A stretch of 64,000 nucleotides of DNA from Arachnopeziza araneosa (Eukaryota; Ascomycota; Leotiomycetes; Helotiales; Arachnopezizaceae). This document shows positions 10,595 through 21,639 of the stretch, piece by piece. A model generated the notes under the pieces. The model made no database searches and had not been told where the DNA came from. It saw only the letters and a list, made by a program, of their open reading frames with translations. The first letter of the stretch is position 1. Each line of letters starts with the position of its first letter. The stretch is taken from the NCBI GenBank assembly GCA_003988855.1, contig QYAI01000146.1, forward strand, positions 1-64,000, given 5' to 3'. Made by a program: the position numbers and the translations under genes.

Positions 10595-12247
10595 AAGGGC
10601 GTGTGGAGAGGGGAGGGGAGTTGGGACTGGAGTGTCAAGGAAACTTGAGCTGGAGCTGTGGGATGTTGGAATGGGTTGTTATACATAAATGACAGTGACT
10701 CGTGTCCTCCTGATCATTTCGTGTACAGCCGTCACTGTGACATTGAAAGAGCAAGATGAGCGTGCATCCATATATAAACTCATCATTACAGCATCCAAGT
10801 GCGATGATAGCGAGTAGGCTAAGAGACGGCTGCTGAATGAAAATGTGGCTAGTAATCTCTGAGCATTACTAGGTATCTTGAATCCCCATCTCATATTTAC
10901 TTCTGGCTTTGAGTTATGAACATGGCGAGATAAGCCAACTCCAGCTTCTTGAGTTTCCTTGTTGCCCTGAACAGTCTTCCGATCACTCCTAGAACCCACC
11001 CCGTGATTGGATGTCGGCCATGTGCACCACGTGGAAGAGCGGCCCGCCTCCCAGGAGGGCGGAACAAGGTTGGCCAATCAGCCGATCGGACGGGTGAGGT
11101 CAAACGGGCATGTGCGGGTCCTGACGCAAGAGCCGCCTGCCCCCTGATGCGGAGTCGCGGTGCCGTGGATCTGGAACAGATGGGATTTTTGGTGCGGGTT
11201 TTTATCGCTCTTCTTGGTCAGATGAGGGTCCGCATTGGGTCGTGAGCTTGTTCTGGGGGTTGATTTATCGAATAGCTGGTTGACTCGTGGGCTGGGCGGT
11301 ACCTGCAGCAAGAAGGCCGCTAGCTGTCGCTTCGGCGGCGCATCGCTGGTCCCTCTGGTGGCCAGCCCTACGCCGTCGCATATTTTTAGATGCTGGATGG
11401 TCGATTGTGCCTCTCAATGTGAATGCGATTGTGACGGTACGGTAAGATATTCCCCGCCTGATCGACGGTTATCGTGAACCTTTCCGTCGACCGATCGTGG
11501 CAATAGGAGAGTTTTCACCAGAAGCCGGGTCTAAGGGTGCGCAACTCGATGGTGTGAAGAAATAAGTCTCGTCCTCCCTCGCTCCGCCTTGCGCTGCCCT
11601 TTCTGTACGTCGCATCCCCTGAGCGCTTTCCAGAAGAAGACCTTGTTTTATGTCATGCCTGGATCGAAAAATCACAATCCCATTCCCATTCCCATTCGCC
11701 GTTGCTGTGTTTGACGTTTGCGGCCTCACGATCCAGGCTACACCACCTTCACCTCGGCTGCAAAAGGAGGTTGGTCGCGTGTGTCAGGTCGCTCGCTTAA
11801 GCCACCACGGCCGTCTCATCCCTCAGGGTCAGGACATCAGACGAGGAGAGAGACAGAACGGGTTTCAGCCGATGCCCTGGGATGACTTGGGATGAACGCG
11901 GTGATGGTCGAAACGGACAAACAGAAGACCTTCTCGCACTGAGTTCCGTGGCAGCTGTCCAGAACGCCATGAAACTTCGCGGAAACATTCGGCGGCCTCT
12001 GTTACCGCGCAGGGAGAAGGAGTGCCGACGACTCGCCATGGGGGCGGCGGGGAGAGGGTATATATCTTCACGGGCGATCGTGTGTTTCCTGGCCTCATCA
12101 TCAGCTTCAGTCATCACTGCATCGGCACTTCCTCTCCTTCCTCTCCTTCAGTCTTTACACACAAGTCTGCTGTGCAGCTTTCACTCCTTTGCCTAGCGCA
12201 TCTTCGATTCAACTTCAGTTCAACTTCTTCTTTCAGATACAGACAAA
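10595..12247. other. GC-rich intergenic region and promoter of lectin-like gene
   Basis: About 1.65 kb with elevated GC and many overlapping open frames on both strands, none with convincing protein character. A TATATA element at about 12059-12064 is 185 bases upstream of the ATG at 12248. Confidence 0.5.
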
Positions 12248-13102
12248 ATGATTGCCTCTCTCTCAATCCTCTTGGCTACCGCCGTCCTCTCCTTTGCCTC
12301 GCCCGTCGAGGTGCGAAAAGTCGCTCCCACCAGCGCATCCCTGGCTTGCGTCGCCACGGCCTTTGTGACGGTTACTGGCAGCACCGCCGCTCCATCCGCC
12401 GCCGCGCTCGCCGACGACGATGAAGCCTTCGTCTCCGTCTCCGCCTCCGCCTCCGCCTCCGCCTCCGCCTCCGCCTCCGCCTCCGCCTCCGCCTCCGCCT
12501 CCGCCTCCGCCGTGCCCGCCGTCGTGACCAATCCCGCCAAAGACGCCGCCACGGCCGCGAGCTCCACCGGGAAGATCAAGGTGTCCGGCGCGGGCGGAAC
12601 GCTCAACCCCACGGCGGTAGCCAAGTCGCAACCGCGCGACAACACGGCGACCCGGGCCGTCACCTCGGCCTCCCTCAAGACGGCCGATGGCCAATGCCTC
12701 TTCGTCGACCCGACGGCGGGCAACTTCCGCGAGAACCTCATCCCCGTGGCGGTGCAGGCGTGCGACGGGTCCGCCGGCCAGAAGTTCGACCTCATCACCA
12801 AGGGTCTGCACAACAACGCCGCCAACTCGACGCTGGTCGTCAGCAGCCTGATGAACGGCTGCCTCGACTTCGACGCCCGCCGCCCGCCCCCCATCACCGT
12901 GCACATGTTCAGCTGCGGCGGCCGCGCCGACGGCGCCGGCAGCGTCACCACCTCGCAGCTCTTCGCCTTTGGCGGCGGCAGCTCCATCCTCCTGGCCCCT
13001 GAGAACGGCGCCGGCAAGACGTGCATGATCGCGCAGGGCGGCCTCCTCGTCCCCGGGACCTGCTCTGGCAATGCTGATCAGCTGTTCTCCATCGTCCCGT
13101 AA
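12248..13102 (+). CDS. Secreted Ser-Ala-repeat protein with ricin-B-like domain
   Basis: Single-exon gene of 284 residues. The N-terminus MIASLSILLATAVLSFAS is a signal peptide. Residues about 62-88 are an (Ser-Ala)n tract encoded by a near-perfect GCCTCC hexanucleotide array, a flexible and probably O-glycosylated linker. From about residue 140 the protein reads SASLKTADGQCLFVD, later VQACDGSAGQKFDLIT, MNGCLDFDAR, then GKTCMIAQGGLLVPGTC and NADQLFSIV. Cysteine-paired repeats ending in a Q-x-F/W-type element suggest a ricin-B/beta-trefoil lectin-like fold, so carbohydrate or cell-wall binding is the likely role. Codon use is strongly GC-ending compared with neighbours. The fold is inferred from motif spacing, not alignment. 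Confidence 0.78.
   Translation: MIASLSILLATAVLSFASPVEVRKVAPTSASLACVATAFVTVTGSTAAPSAAALADDDEAFVSVSASASASASASASASASASASASAVPAVVTNPAKDAATAASSTGKIKVSGAGGTLNPTAVAKSQPRDNTATRAVTSASLKTADGQCLFVDPTAGNFRENLIPVAVQACDGSAGQKFDLITKGLHNNAANSTLVVSSLMNGCLDFDARRPPPITVHMFSCGGRADGAGSVTTSQLFAFGGGSSILLAPENGAGKTCMIAQGGLLVPGTCSGNADQLFSIVP
12432..12510. repeat. Coding hexanucleotide array (GCCTCC)n
   Basis: About twelve tandem GCCTCC/GTCTCC units inside the lectin-like secreted gene encode the Ser-Ala repeat. Length change by whole units keeps frame, so this is a likely hypervariable linker. Confidence 0.9.
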
Positions 13103-14350
13103 ATGTCGAGCATGTAACAAGAGGCGGACAATGATGGGTTGGGGATCCAAGTGAAATCACGGTGCTGCGGAAACAAAAAACACCCTTTAAGAGAAGGGTG
13201 GCGGATTATGGGTTTCTGGTTGGCTGGGCTGGGCTGAACGAGCTTCTCTGTATATAAATACTGGAACTCTGCTTTCGATTCTTTGATGATTGATTCTCTC
13301 TTTAGATATCTTGAATAAACACATCTTACTTCAAACTCACTTACGCGCTTGTTTCGTAGAGAATGTGGCCTGGACGCCGGTAACTAGTGTGTTCATGTTT
13401 ACTTTACATATCGTGGACGTTGGAAATGTGTATTTGCCTCGATCAGGAAGTAGCAGAAAGGACGCTGGAATCACAGCAACTGATATCCCACGCACGAAAT
13501 TTCCCTCGTACTCGGAGCTTGATACCATGCCTGGTTTGATTCTTCAACAATCAACCATCTCTTTAAACGGCAAGAAAAGCCCTCAAATATCCCGTGCTCG
13601 CTATAAATAAACCTTAACTTGGTAGTTTCTCAGTTGTTCAAACCAAGAAGCTTTTACACCACGAAGCATTAATCCGCGCTGGCTCCGGCTCGGGTACTGG
13701 CCTGCTGGTCTCACGTCTGGGGCGACGTGTTTTGAGAAAATGGTATGACCGTCACTCCGTTACCGTTGAAGGTAGTCGAAGGGGAAGGGGGAGCACGACG
13801 GGGAATCAGGATGGTTTCATCGCATGAGATCTTCCGCGGTCCCAATCCGCGGGACAGTCCTATCACCAAAACCGTTACCGGTTCATCAATCCATGAGACA
13901 ACTGAGGATTCAATGGTGGGTGTTTGGCTTCAGCCGGAACGAGTGTACTCAATCAATATATCTTATACTCAAGATTCCATTTCAGCATGCTGTATTTCAA
14001 GAAGCTACTCGTTGATTTTTCGCCCTGGAAACCCGATGTATCAGGCAGAGATATAATCATTTGCAATTTGCAATCTTGATGTTAGGGACAGCTTTCGAGT
14101 GAAAGCTTGGAGGTTGCCATTTTCCCGGACCGTGTAAAGAATGGGCGGAAGCAGGAAGACGAATTTGGAGGCATGACGAAGAAATCGTACCATTGATGAC
14201 CTCCAGTCCTCGTTCGTTCTTCTCTCGTTTTGCTCTCGACCCATCTCAGTCGATTCTAACCGCTACCTGCCTCAAGTGAAGTCAACCCTTTTCAGCAAAG
14301 GTTGCGATTCTCTTCTGGTTATATTTCCAGTCAGCCATCCATCGGAAGAG
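13103..14350. other. Gene-poor intergenic region
   Basis: 3' flank of the lectin-like gene followed by about 1 kb without a convincing gene. Short open frames on both strands lack recognisable motifs. Confidence 0.45.
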
Positions 14351-14405
14351 AGCACGTCATCGTGATCTATCAGCTGTTTTTGGTCTCGGTCTGCTGCCAG
14401 TCATA

Positions 14406-14864
14406 TTGGCGGCTGAGCGTGTCGCACCGCCTCTCAATAACGCTAGCTTGATCCAGTTTGGCCTCGAATCTCTGGGCAGTGCAGCCAATCCTAAAGGTCA
14501 CTTCGGTGCAGGCTCAGGGTCTGAAGGTCATCTAGCACCGATCTCTAACTTTGGAGGCCCAAATATGCTTGTCAGTAGCACTGAAGAAGTTATGCAGGCA
14601 GCTAAACAAGTTTATCTGAACGATTTCTTGGCTCAAGTTGAACCCCGATTCACCATCAATGATAATAGCCCTTCTATCGTACGACGAGTGTCAAAATCAC
14701 TTGCGGAATCGGATATTCCCGTTCCTGACATCCGAACTTGCAGGCTAGTTCTTTCCCACGTGGTACCTGTTTCGCATGGATATTTTGTAGTTCCAGCCTA
14801 CCGAGTTGTTCCTGCACTGAAATTGATACAAGATCACAAACTTATGAAACGGGCGAGGATTTGA
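14406..14864 (+). CDS. Uncharacterised open frame, possible secreted-protein remnant
   Basis: A 150-residue frame with no ATG at its 5' end. The frame stays open upstream to about 14277 and reads LSAVFGLGLLPVILAAERVA, which looks like a signal peptide core, just before NNASLIQFGLESLGSAANPK. No ATG lies upstream in frame, so either the start is in an unseen exon or the gene has decayed. No family recognised. It could be chance; low confidence. Confidence 0.25.
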   Translation: MAAERVAPPLNNASLIQFGLESLGSAANPKGHFGAGSGSEGHLAPISNFGGPNMLVSSTEEVMQAAKQVYLNDFLAQVEPRFTINDNSPSIVRRVSKSLAESDIPVPDIRTCRLVLSHVVPVSHGYFVVPAYRVVPALKLIQDHKLMKRARI

Positions 14865-16675
14865 TGGTGGGTAGTCCAGTTTCAATTGGAGTTGATATCG
14901 GTTGAGCCTCTATTGAGCGACCTTCACAACAGTAAAAACATGGGCGGAGAGATGGGAGACGAGGACTTATCAAAGCACAGAGTAATTTACCTTCCAACCA
15001 ATGGTGTGCGCTAAGCATGGTGCACATTGAGTTAGATTACGATGTCTTAAGGGTACCTACTGGTGAGATCGGTGTATGAGAAGGTATCTCTTGTGATGGG
15101 TGAGCTCTCTGGATTCCTCTGGCCGGCCAGGCAAGGCAACTTGGAAATTTTATGCCGTATGGATATCAGAACTGCACTAGCACACTGGTAGCTGATAACG
15201 TTTAGAATTCTACTGTTAGTTGTACAGAGTTGTGGCCAGCCATTTTCCCAAATGAACCTTCTCGACGGTTTATTTGTACTGGTCTCAGAGCGATTTGAAC
15301 CCATTTACCGGAAATTATCCTCTCCTTCGAAACTCGGAACTCGGCCTAAGAAGGGATATTCGCAATTTAGCTTCACTTCATAGAAATGGAATTTCCCGCT
15401 GCCAGCCAGCAAGACCTTCATGTGGAGGTCAGCTGACAAGAATTCCAGTGAGAGGACCAAATGGAGCTCCCCAGGGGTTTATCTGATGTGTTTGATTCAC
15501 AGCTCGTGTGAGGCGAAGAAGAGGTCAGCTCGAAAGGGTTGATGGAAATGTCATAGCTTTCGAATCGGAAAGATCAAAGATTTGGAGGAATTTCAGATAT
15601 CTGGGGCTCTTGTTTGAACTTCAATGCGTGAGAGTTGAAGAACTTGGATTTATTACTACTCACTACTTCCGAGACGTGGATCTCTTGCCTTATTTCGTAC
15701 GAGATATCTCTCCTACACAAAAGGTAAATATAATAAGCATCGATATGACTCATACGAAGACATGGTTCTGTGTTCTTCAAGATTTCTGTACAGTGGATTC
15801 CTCTCTCCAGTAACTCAAAATCCGAGTACGGTACTCCCTGGGCATCTCGTTCAATCTTGGTTATGAAAAGATGCGCATATCCCAGCTTCTCGGGATTACT
15901 CCAGCAACTCAACACACTCTGACCTTGAAAATACAGCATTCCAAATCATTCATTGGACTAATCTGTTCAACTTCGGACTGTGACGAAGGCTAGCGGTTCA
16001 AAGTAGAGCCAGTCGTTAGTCTGTACTACTCGATTCAATCTGAAACTCCAAGTACAAAGTCATGCAGAAATTTCAGCTTCCATCAAGCTACCACCATCTC
16101 CGTCCCAGATGTCACAGTGCCTCTTGTGCATAACCGCATGCCCCCGCAGACCAAATCTCAGCAGCCACAAACGCGACGATCTCCTTCCCGAATCCCGAGG
16201 ATCAGTCAAGATAATGCACAGGTACGAGTCACACAGCCGAAATTCCCCGTCGTGGGGTCCTGCACGTAATTTGTGGACGGGGAATCCTCTGCGCTGAGAG
16301 TACTGTGTAGCGTCTCACACTTCCACTCCGTTGACTCGTATCTCTTGTGTCACGCTGTATTGTGAAAATGAATCGTTACCTTCGGAAAGAGCGTCTTCAG
16401 CTTGTATCGGAAGACACTCGTATCGGAATACATTATTGACTTTCCGATAATACCTACGTGAGGTATCAGCTTCCTGTTACAGCAGTCATAACTCTCGGGA
16501 CGACGAGCGAGAATCTAAAAGATTGAAAAGTGTATAAAGACTTCAATTGATCCACAGTACGTCTCAACCAGCAACCATCCTCATATATACTCGACGGTCA
16601 CTACTTATCACATCAACTTCATCAACTCGTTTTCAACTCTCTTTTCTTCATAAATTCCAAGACCCAACAATCAAA
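14865..16675. other. Gene-poor region and hydrophobin promoter
   Basis: No convincing gene across about 1.8 kb. A TATAAA box at 16533-16538 lies 138 bases upstream of the hydrophobin-like ATG, with a CT/CA-rich leader in between. Confidence 0.5.
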
Positions 16676-17621
16676 ATGCGCAAATCTATCCTTGCTGGCC
16701 TTCTCCTGTTGGCAGCTGCCATCGCCTCTCCACACGATCTCATTCGATCTGATAGTGGAAGCTCTGGAACGGGACCATATGGTGGGGGTTCCGGATCCGG
16801 GGGAGGAGGTTCTGGTGGTGGCGGGTCGGGAAGTGGTGGGTCTGGCGGTGGAAGTTACGGGGGCAGTGGTTCAGGTAGTGGTGGCTCAGGGAGCGGAGAT
16901 CCAGGGAGTGGTGGTCACGGCCATAGCGGAGGATCAGGGGGCGGGAGTTCTGGAGGCGGGAGCTCTGGAGGTGGAAGCTCTGGAGGCGGAAGTTCTGGAG
17001 GCGGAAGTTCTGGAGGCGGAAGTTCTGGAGGCGGAAGTTCTGGAAGTGGAGGCGGCTCAGGTGGTGGATCAGGAGGCTCGGGCGGTGGGAGTTCTGGCAG
17101 CGGAGGTGGAGGCTATGGCGGCAGTTCTGGGAGTGGAGGTTCTTCTGGAAGCGGAGGCTCTTCCGGTGGTGGAGGCTCTTCCGGTGGTGGAGGCTCTTCC
17201 GGTGGTGGAAGCTCTGGCTCAGGAAGCGGCAGCGGTGCCACATGCGGTGCCGGCGAACCGATGAATTACTGCTCCGAGTTATCGTTGCTTCAATGCTGCG
17301 GTTCAAGCGTTCTAGGCTTTATAATGGAAGGTGAATGTAAGTATCCACCACCCCCCGCCGCCAACCCAAGACTGTCGTCACAAACTAACATGGTTATTTA
17401 TAGGCACTTACAGCACATGCAATAATGGGGTTTCCGAAAGCTCTAATTACCAGGGACAGTGCCCATCAGGGTAAGTGAATGGGTTTTCATGATTGCTTTT
17501 TGTTTTCACTTGATAAAAAAGAGGCTAATATGCATTGAATCTATTTAGCACTGTAGCAAAGTGTTGCACCCTTGACTTGGTTAGTGGACTTGATTTGATT
17601 TGCATCGGTGCGACTCAGTGA
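16676..17621 (+). CDS. Class II hydrophobin-like protein with long Gly/Ser-rich domain
   Basis: Exons 16676-17336, 17404-17470 and 17549-17621 (GTAAGT donors, TAG acceptors) give 266 residues. A signal peptide (MRKSILAGLLLLAAAIASP) precedes a Gly/Ser-rich domain of about 170 residues built of GGGSS-type units, then a Cys-rich C-terminus: ATCGAG, MNYCSELSLLQCCGSS, MEGECTYSTC, QGQCPSG, AKCCTLDLVSGLDLIC. The C-x7-CC-x12-C-x18-C-x7-CC-x11-C spacing fits hydrophobins of class II type, which self-assemble as amphipathic films on hyphae and spores. Two extra cysteines (before the first and inside the C4-C5 loop) break the strict eight-Cys rule. The LDLIC ending after the last CC pair supports class II. 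Gly-rich extensions are known in some hydrophobins, but this one is long. Confidence 0.85.
16941..17050. repeat. Coding 15-bp repeat in the Gly/Ser-rich domain
   Basis: Tandem copies of TCTGGAGGCGGAAGT encode SGGGS units in the hydrophobin-like gene; three consecutive copies are identical and flanking copies differ at one or two positions. Further looser Gly/Ser repeats run to about 17230. Confidence 0.85.
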
Positions 17622-18794
17622 GGTTCACTGCCATAGGAAAGGAGGAAACTGGCAACATTCGTTATTCTTCCAATTTTTAGATAGTACGAGTTGGCAACAT
17701 GGATGTTTCTGAGTCGGATTTCTTTGAGAAAAGGTGTGGTAATATGAGAAAGTTTGAAAGTTTTTGAAGGCTGCTTTTCGTTATGATTTTGATTAGATTT
17801 TAAACTGGGAAATCTTATACAGAATGAAATTGAATTTCAGAGCGATTAACTTAACAACTAAAGAAAACTGTATACAGTATGCGCTCGGGATAAAGTATAG
17901 ATGAATACAGACTGGTTCAATTCTTGGAAATAAAGTTTTGATACATCTTTTGCACGCTCTTGCTTAGAATGAGGTTATAAGCTCGGATAATATACTCAAT
18001 CAGGCCTCCTTTATAATTTAGCATTAGCTTGCGGCCAACATCAATACACGGATACACTAAACATACGAATAGCCTTATTCCCCTGCAGAACTCCTTATTT
18101 TTGGTAAGTTGCTTGCTCCCTCCTACTAGCTCACCTTTTCCATGCGTATCAGTTGCTACTTACCTTACCACTTTCAACGATACCAATCATGACACCAATC
18201 CAACAACCAGACCTTCCATCTTCGCCAGCATATACCACTCCCAGCATTACATAGTTTATTTAGATGTGCTAGAAAAGCATCCTAGATAGGTAAGATTCGG
18301 CAAGAGTCTTTAAAAAAAAAAAGGTTGTCGTGACATTTAGGAGCGCATTAACCATATACTTTCTGAAGTGAGGGCACAGTCTTGGGCTTGATGAGCGTGG
18401 GATAATTGTATTGAATAGATCTAAAGAGGTAATAAAAGAACTCAAGAAGGAGCTTAGTATTTATGCACATGAGGAGCTAAATCCAGAGCACGTGAAACCC
18501 CATCCCATGCGTGCAGGGCCATTTTCCGTAATAGTTTCAAAAATGAACAACTTTAACACCTCTAAGTATCTGACTATGAGGACAAGATATAAAGCAGATG
18601 GGCGAAATATTAGAGCTTAAGCTAAGCAGCACCTACTCAGGTCCAAAATGGGGACAAAGAAATCAGATGACAACTCCCTTGTAAATAAACCTTCTGCAAC
18701 AAGCTTGTCATTAGATTACTTGATCTATGGATGTTATGAACTCCAGCCAATGAGACTCGTGATATAACATTTACCCACGCCTGAAAGATTACCG
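17622..18794. other. AT-rich intergenic region
   Basis: About 1.2 kb including a poly(A) run near 18312. Short open frames (for example near 18411-18620) show no recognisable protein features. Confidence 0.5.
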
Positions 18795-19976
18795 TCATCC
18801 TAGGGCAAGGCTTAACCCAATACCTCCTGCAAACATGGCAGCTACCGTCAGTGTACTACTCACGCTCAGCATAGCCATACCGCTTATCCCATGTCCACTT
18901 GTACAACCACCAGCTATACGAGCTCCAACTACCAGTAAGACACCCCCAAATAATGCTTCTACGTTTCCAATCCCAATCCCAACAGGAGCGGGAACGTCAA
19001 CGAGCAAAGATAGCCCGTAACTTCCGAGCACCGTACCGAAAGCAAAAGAACAATCTTTGAGTGACGGAACCGGAGCGTTGGTATTGAAGAGCCACCAGAA
19101 AAGATCTCCGACCTGTTCGTAGGCGGTAGAGATACCGAGAGTGTTGCCAGTAATTGCTAGGCTCGTAAATTGGCTGCCGCCGATGAGGAGACCACCGGCG
19201 ATAGGAGAAACAAGGGTAGTGCTTGCACTCTCAATCGGTAAAAGCGTTTGGGCCGCCGCGATGATGGAGATGCAGAGCGATTCAAAGATCGCGATTGTGC
19301 GGGACTTGTCGGTACCAAGCTGCTCGTAGACTGTCGGTCTCTTCGCTTTCTCCTCGTTGAGTTCTATCCTCACGAAAGGTTTACCGAACTTTGAATAGAG
19401 AATTCCACCAATGAGTTGGCCTGCAAAGACATATGGGGCAGATCGGATTCCGGTCACGAGTTGCGGAAGGACAGTTCCGGTGCTGGAAGATGTTAGCAAG
19501 TCCCCATATTTTCCATCAACTTTAGGTCAATTTATCAAAACATCGTTTAGGAGCTATCGACAAGCGAGGCTAAGGCATAGAATATCATACCATGCACCAG
19601 ATATGGCCATGCCAGAGCCAAGAATCGCACCACCAATGATGTTCCCATCGTATGGAAAGAGTGAGAGAGACGAGGAAGCGCGAGGCTCGCAACTTGTGAG
19701 GGATGCGCGTTTTGCAAGGAGAATTGCAAGGCTATCACAGTGTTAGCTATTGTGACAAAATCAAGAACAAAGACCAAGTCTTGAACGAGGAGAAGTCAGG
19801 GGGCAGTCAACCTACGTGCTACTGGCGCAGGCGACCAAGAAGGTCGTCAGCATATGGAAGTTCTCCAAACGAAGCTGACCGGTGATAATTGCTGGTGAGT
19901 ACATGCCAGCTGCGGTGAGGGCACCTCCAAAGAGCGCGCCCGCGGCGATTCCTTTGATGGAAGTTGTCGCTAACAT
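18795..19976 (-). CDS. YeeE/YedE-family sulfur-compound permease
   Basis: Three exons (19816-19976, 19591-19731, 18795-19482) join in frame to give 329 residues. The protein is almost entirely hydrophobic helices with the YeeE/YedE (Sulf_transp, formerly DUF395) signatures: DGNIIGGAILGSGMAISGAC followed by TGTVLPQL, and IAGGCTSGHGISG near the C-terminus. Both Cys-containing motifs match the cysteines that, in the bacterial family member TsuA, line the thiosulfate path. The likely role is uptake of thiosulfate or a related sulfur species across the plasma membrane or an organelle membrane. The start was chosen because it begins the first helix (SIKGIAAGALFGGAL). Introns show it is a resident fungal gene, whatever its ancient origin. 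Confidence 0.85.
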
Positions 19977-21639
19977 CTTATCTTTGTTATCGGAAGAAGA
20001 TGGATGTCAGATTCCAGGTGAAGTGTTTAAAGGGTCATGGAGCAAAACCACCAGGGAAAAGGGCAGTCGTGACAAACATAAACGTCTATTTACTAATCAC
20101 ATCCACTGATGCGACATTCAAAACAGGAAAGGAGACGCCGCATGCAGATATCTGATCGCCGACTCTTTCAAGCCCGCCGGATTTCGCTGGATTGTGCTGG
20201 ATTGTCATGGCGATGCGGTAATGTGACACTACGGCGCGTCTGCCAGAAATGCCTCTTCTGATTTGATCGGCGACCTGTTGGCTTGTTGGTTTGCCTTTGT
20301 CGGTGGATGGCGCCATTTTGGGATCTGCTTGCAGCACTAAGGCCGAATCAAGACACCCGAAACGTTTAGCATTCCGGAGAGTTTGAAGCCACATGAGGTC
20401 GCCGACCATTTGGATTTTTGGGCGAGGATTTGTGCGTGCGTTCTGATTACGAATATCACGTTTTTTCTTCGCATCAGTAATGTACCCTTATCAGCTAATC
20501 AAAAGTTACTGTCTATTCTATCAGCATTGTAAACCTTTCACAGAAGCCAAGGGTAACTTTTGCGACTCTGATACGTAGAATCTATTTTCTACGTCAGGTG
20601 ACCAGTCTCGAACCAAGATCTCAGGGTGCTTTCTATTGGTCCTCAATCCTTCAAATATAAGTTCTCTGATTGACTCTAGCCAGCCTTCGGTTGAAGTCAT
20701 ATTTGGACGCAAATTTCGCAGGAATTAGCTTCAGCTCGATAGCGGCAAGAAAACGTCCGGCACATGAAGATATAAGGTTCAGTTGCGGTACTCGCTCAAT
20801 CAAGTAGACTTTCTTCGCTATTTACTGCGACCACCGCGGTTCCAACTGATCTACAGCTGAAATCAATCACGTGATATTCAATTAGGTTGTCTCCAACTTC
20901 CCGGTCCACGCGTACCGTTGGGCAAAGAAAACGTATTAAACTCTCACCATTAACTCGGGTTAGTATATTTAAAAGTTTCTCTTTAGCCACAAAAACTGCA
21001 GCCAGAATCCATTTCTAGAACATACGCGGATACCTCAGCCAATCTTCTTCACGTAAGTTCTAATTTCAATAGATACGTAGATACCTACAATAAAGACACA
21101 GGCGCAAGTTCTCATCCTACAAGCATGTCGCTGATAAATCTCACCGCATACTTGAGTCACCGTAACCAGAATCGAGTGTGTATACTTGCCTCTAGAACGT
21201 TGCGCGCACAACTGACATGATGTTGAAGTCATCCAGGAACTGTGCCGGATTGGGAAAATCCACATCCTTGTCCTTGCATACACCCCGCCAAGGCCCTCCC
21301 ACACCGGCATATCACAGAGCCATTTCCAAATTATCCCCAACAAGCGACCGTAACAACTTGTTTTTTTCATTTCACTGCAATGCTTTCTAAGCCGTGTACT
21401 TATGATCGCTGCAGTCATAGGACAGATGTTCTTCATTCGGAAAATGTGCTTGCAGTTGTGTAGGCCGGGCTGGTTTGTAAGCTTCATCATGAGAGGAAGT
21501 AAGATGAGTAGTCTGTCAGAAGCTCTGGTATATAAAGAGGCTTTGGAGGCGGTCAAAGTGCTCAATCGCAAAACCACATACTTCTTCGCTACCATCAAAG
21601 TCAAGAAGTAAAAGCAAAATTCAAATTCAACACGTCAAA
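19977..21639. other. Intergenic region with TATA box for the MDR gene
   Basis: No convincing gene over 1.66 kb. A TATATAAAG box at about 21529-21537 sits roughly 105 bases before the ATG at 21640. Confidence 0.5.

Noticed and set aside
12263..13150. Long antisense frame (poly-Gly) opposite the lectin-like gene
   Set aside because: It is the shadow of the GCCTCC array and strong GC3 bias; the sense frame has a signal peptide and Cys pattern.
16692..17306. Long alternative frames over the Gly/Ser repeat
   Set aside because: Produced by the repeat structure; only the SGGGS frame connects to a signal peptide and the Cys-rich exons.
18795..19976. Idea of recent bacterial transfer of the YeeE/YedE gene
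   Set aside because: Two standard fungal introns and no compositional break; any transfer is old.
20086..20409. 107-codon minus-strand frame upstream of the permease gene
   Set aside because: No family features and not joined to the permease by any plausible intron that improves its N-terminus.
21035..21604. 189-codon minus-strand open frame
   Set aside because: No motif, non-protein-like composition, and it covers the promoter and TATA box of the MDR gene.
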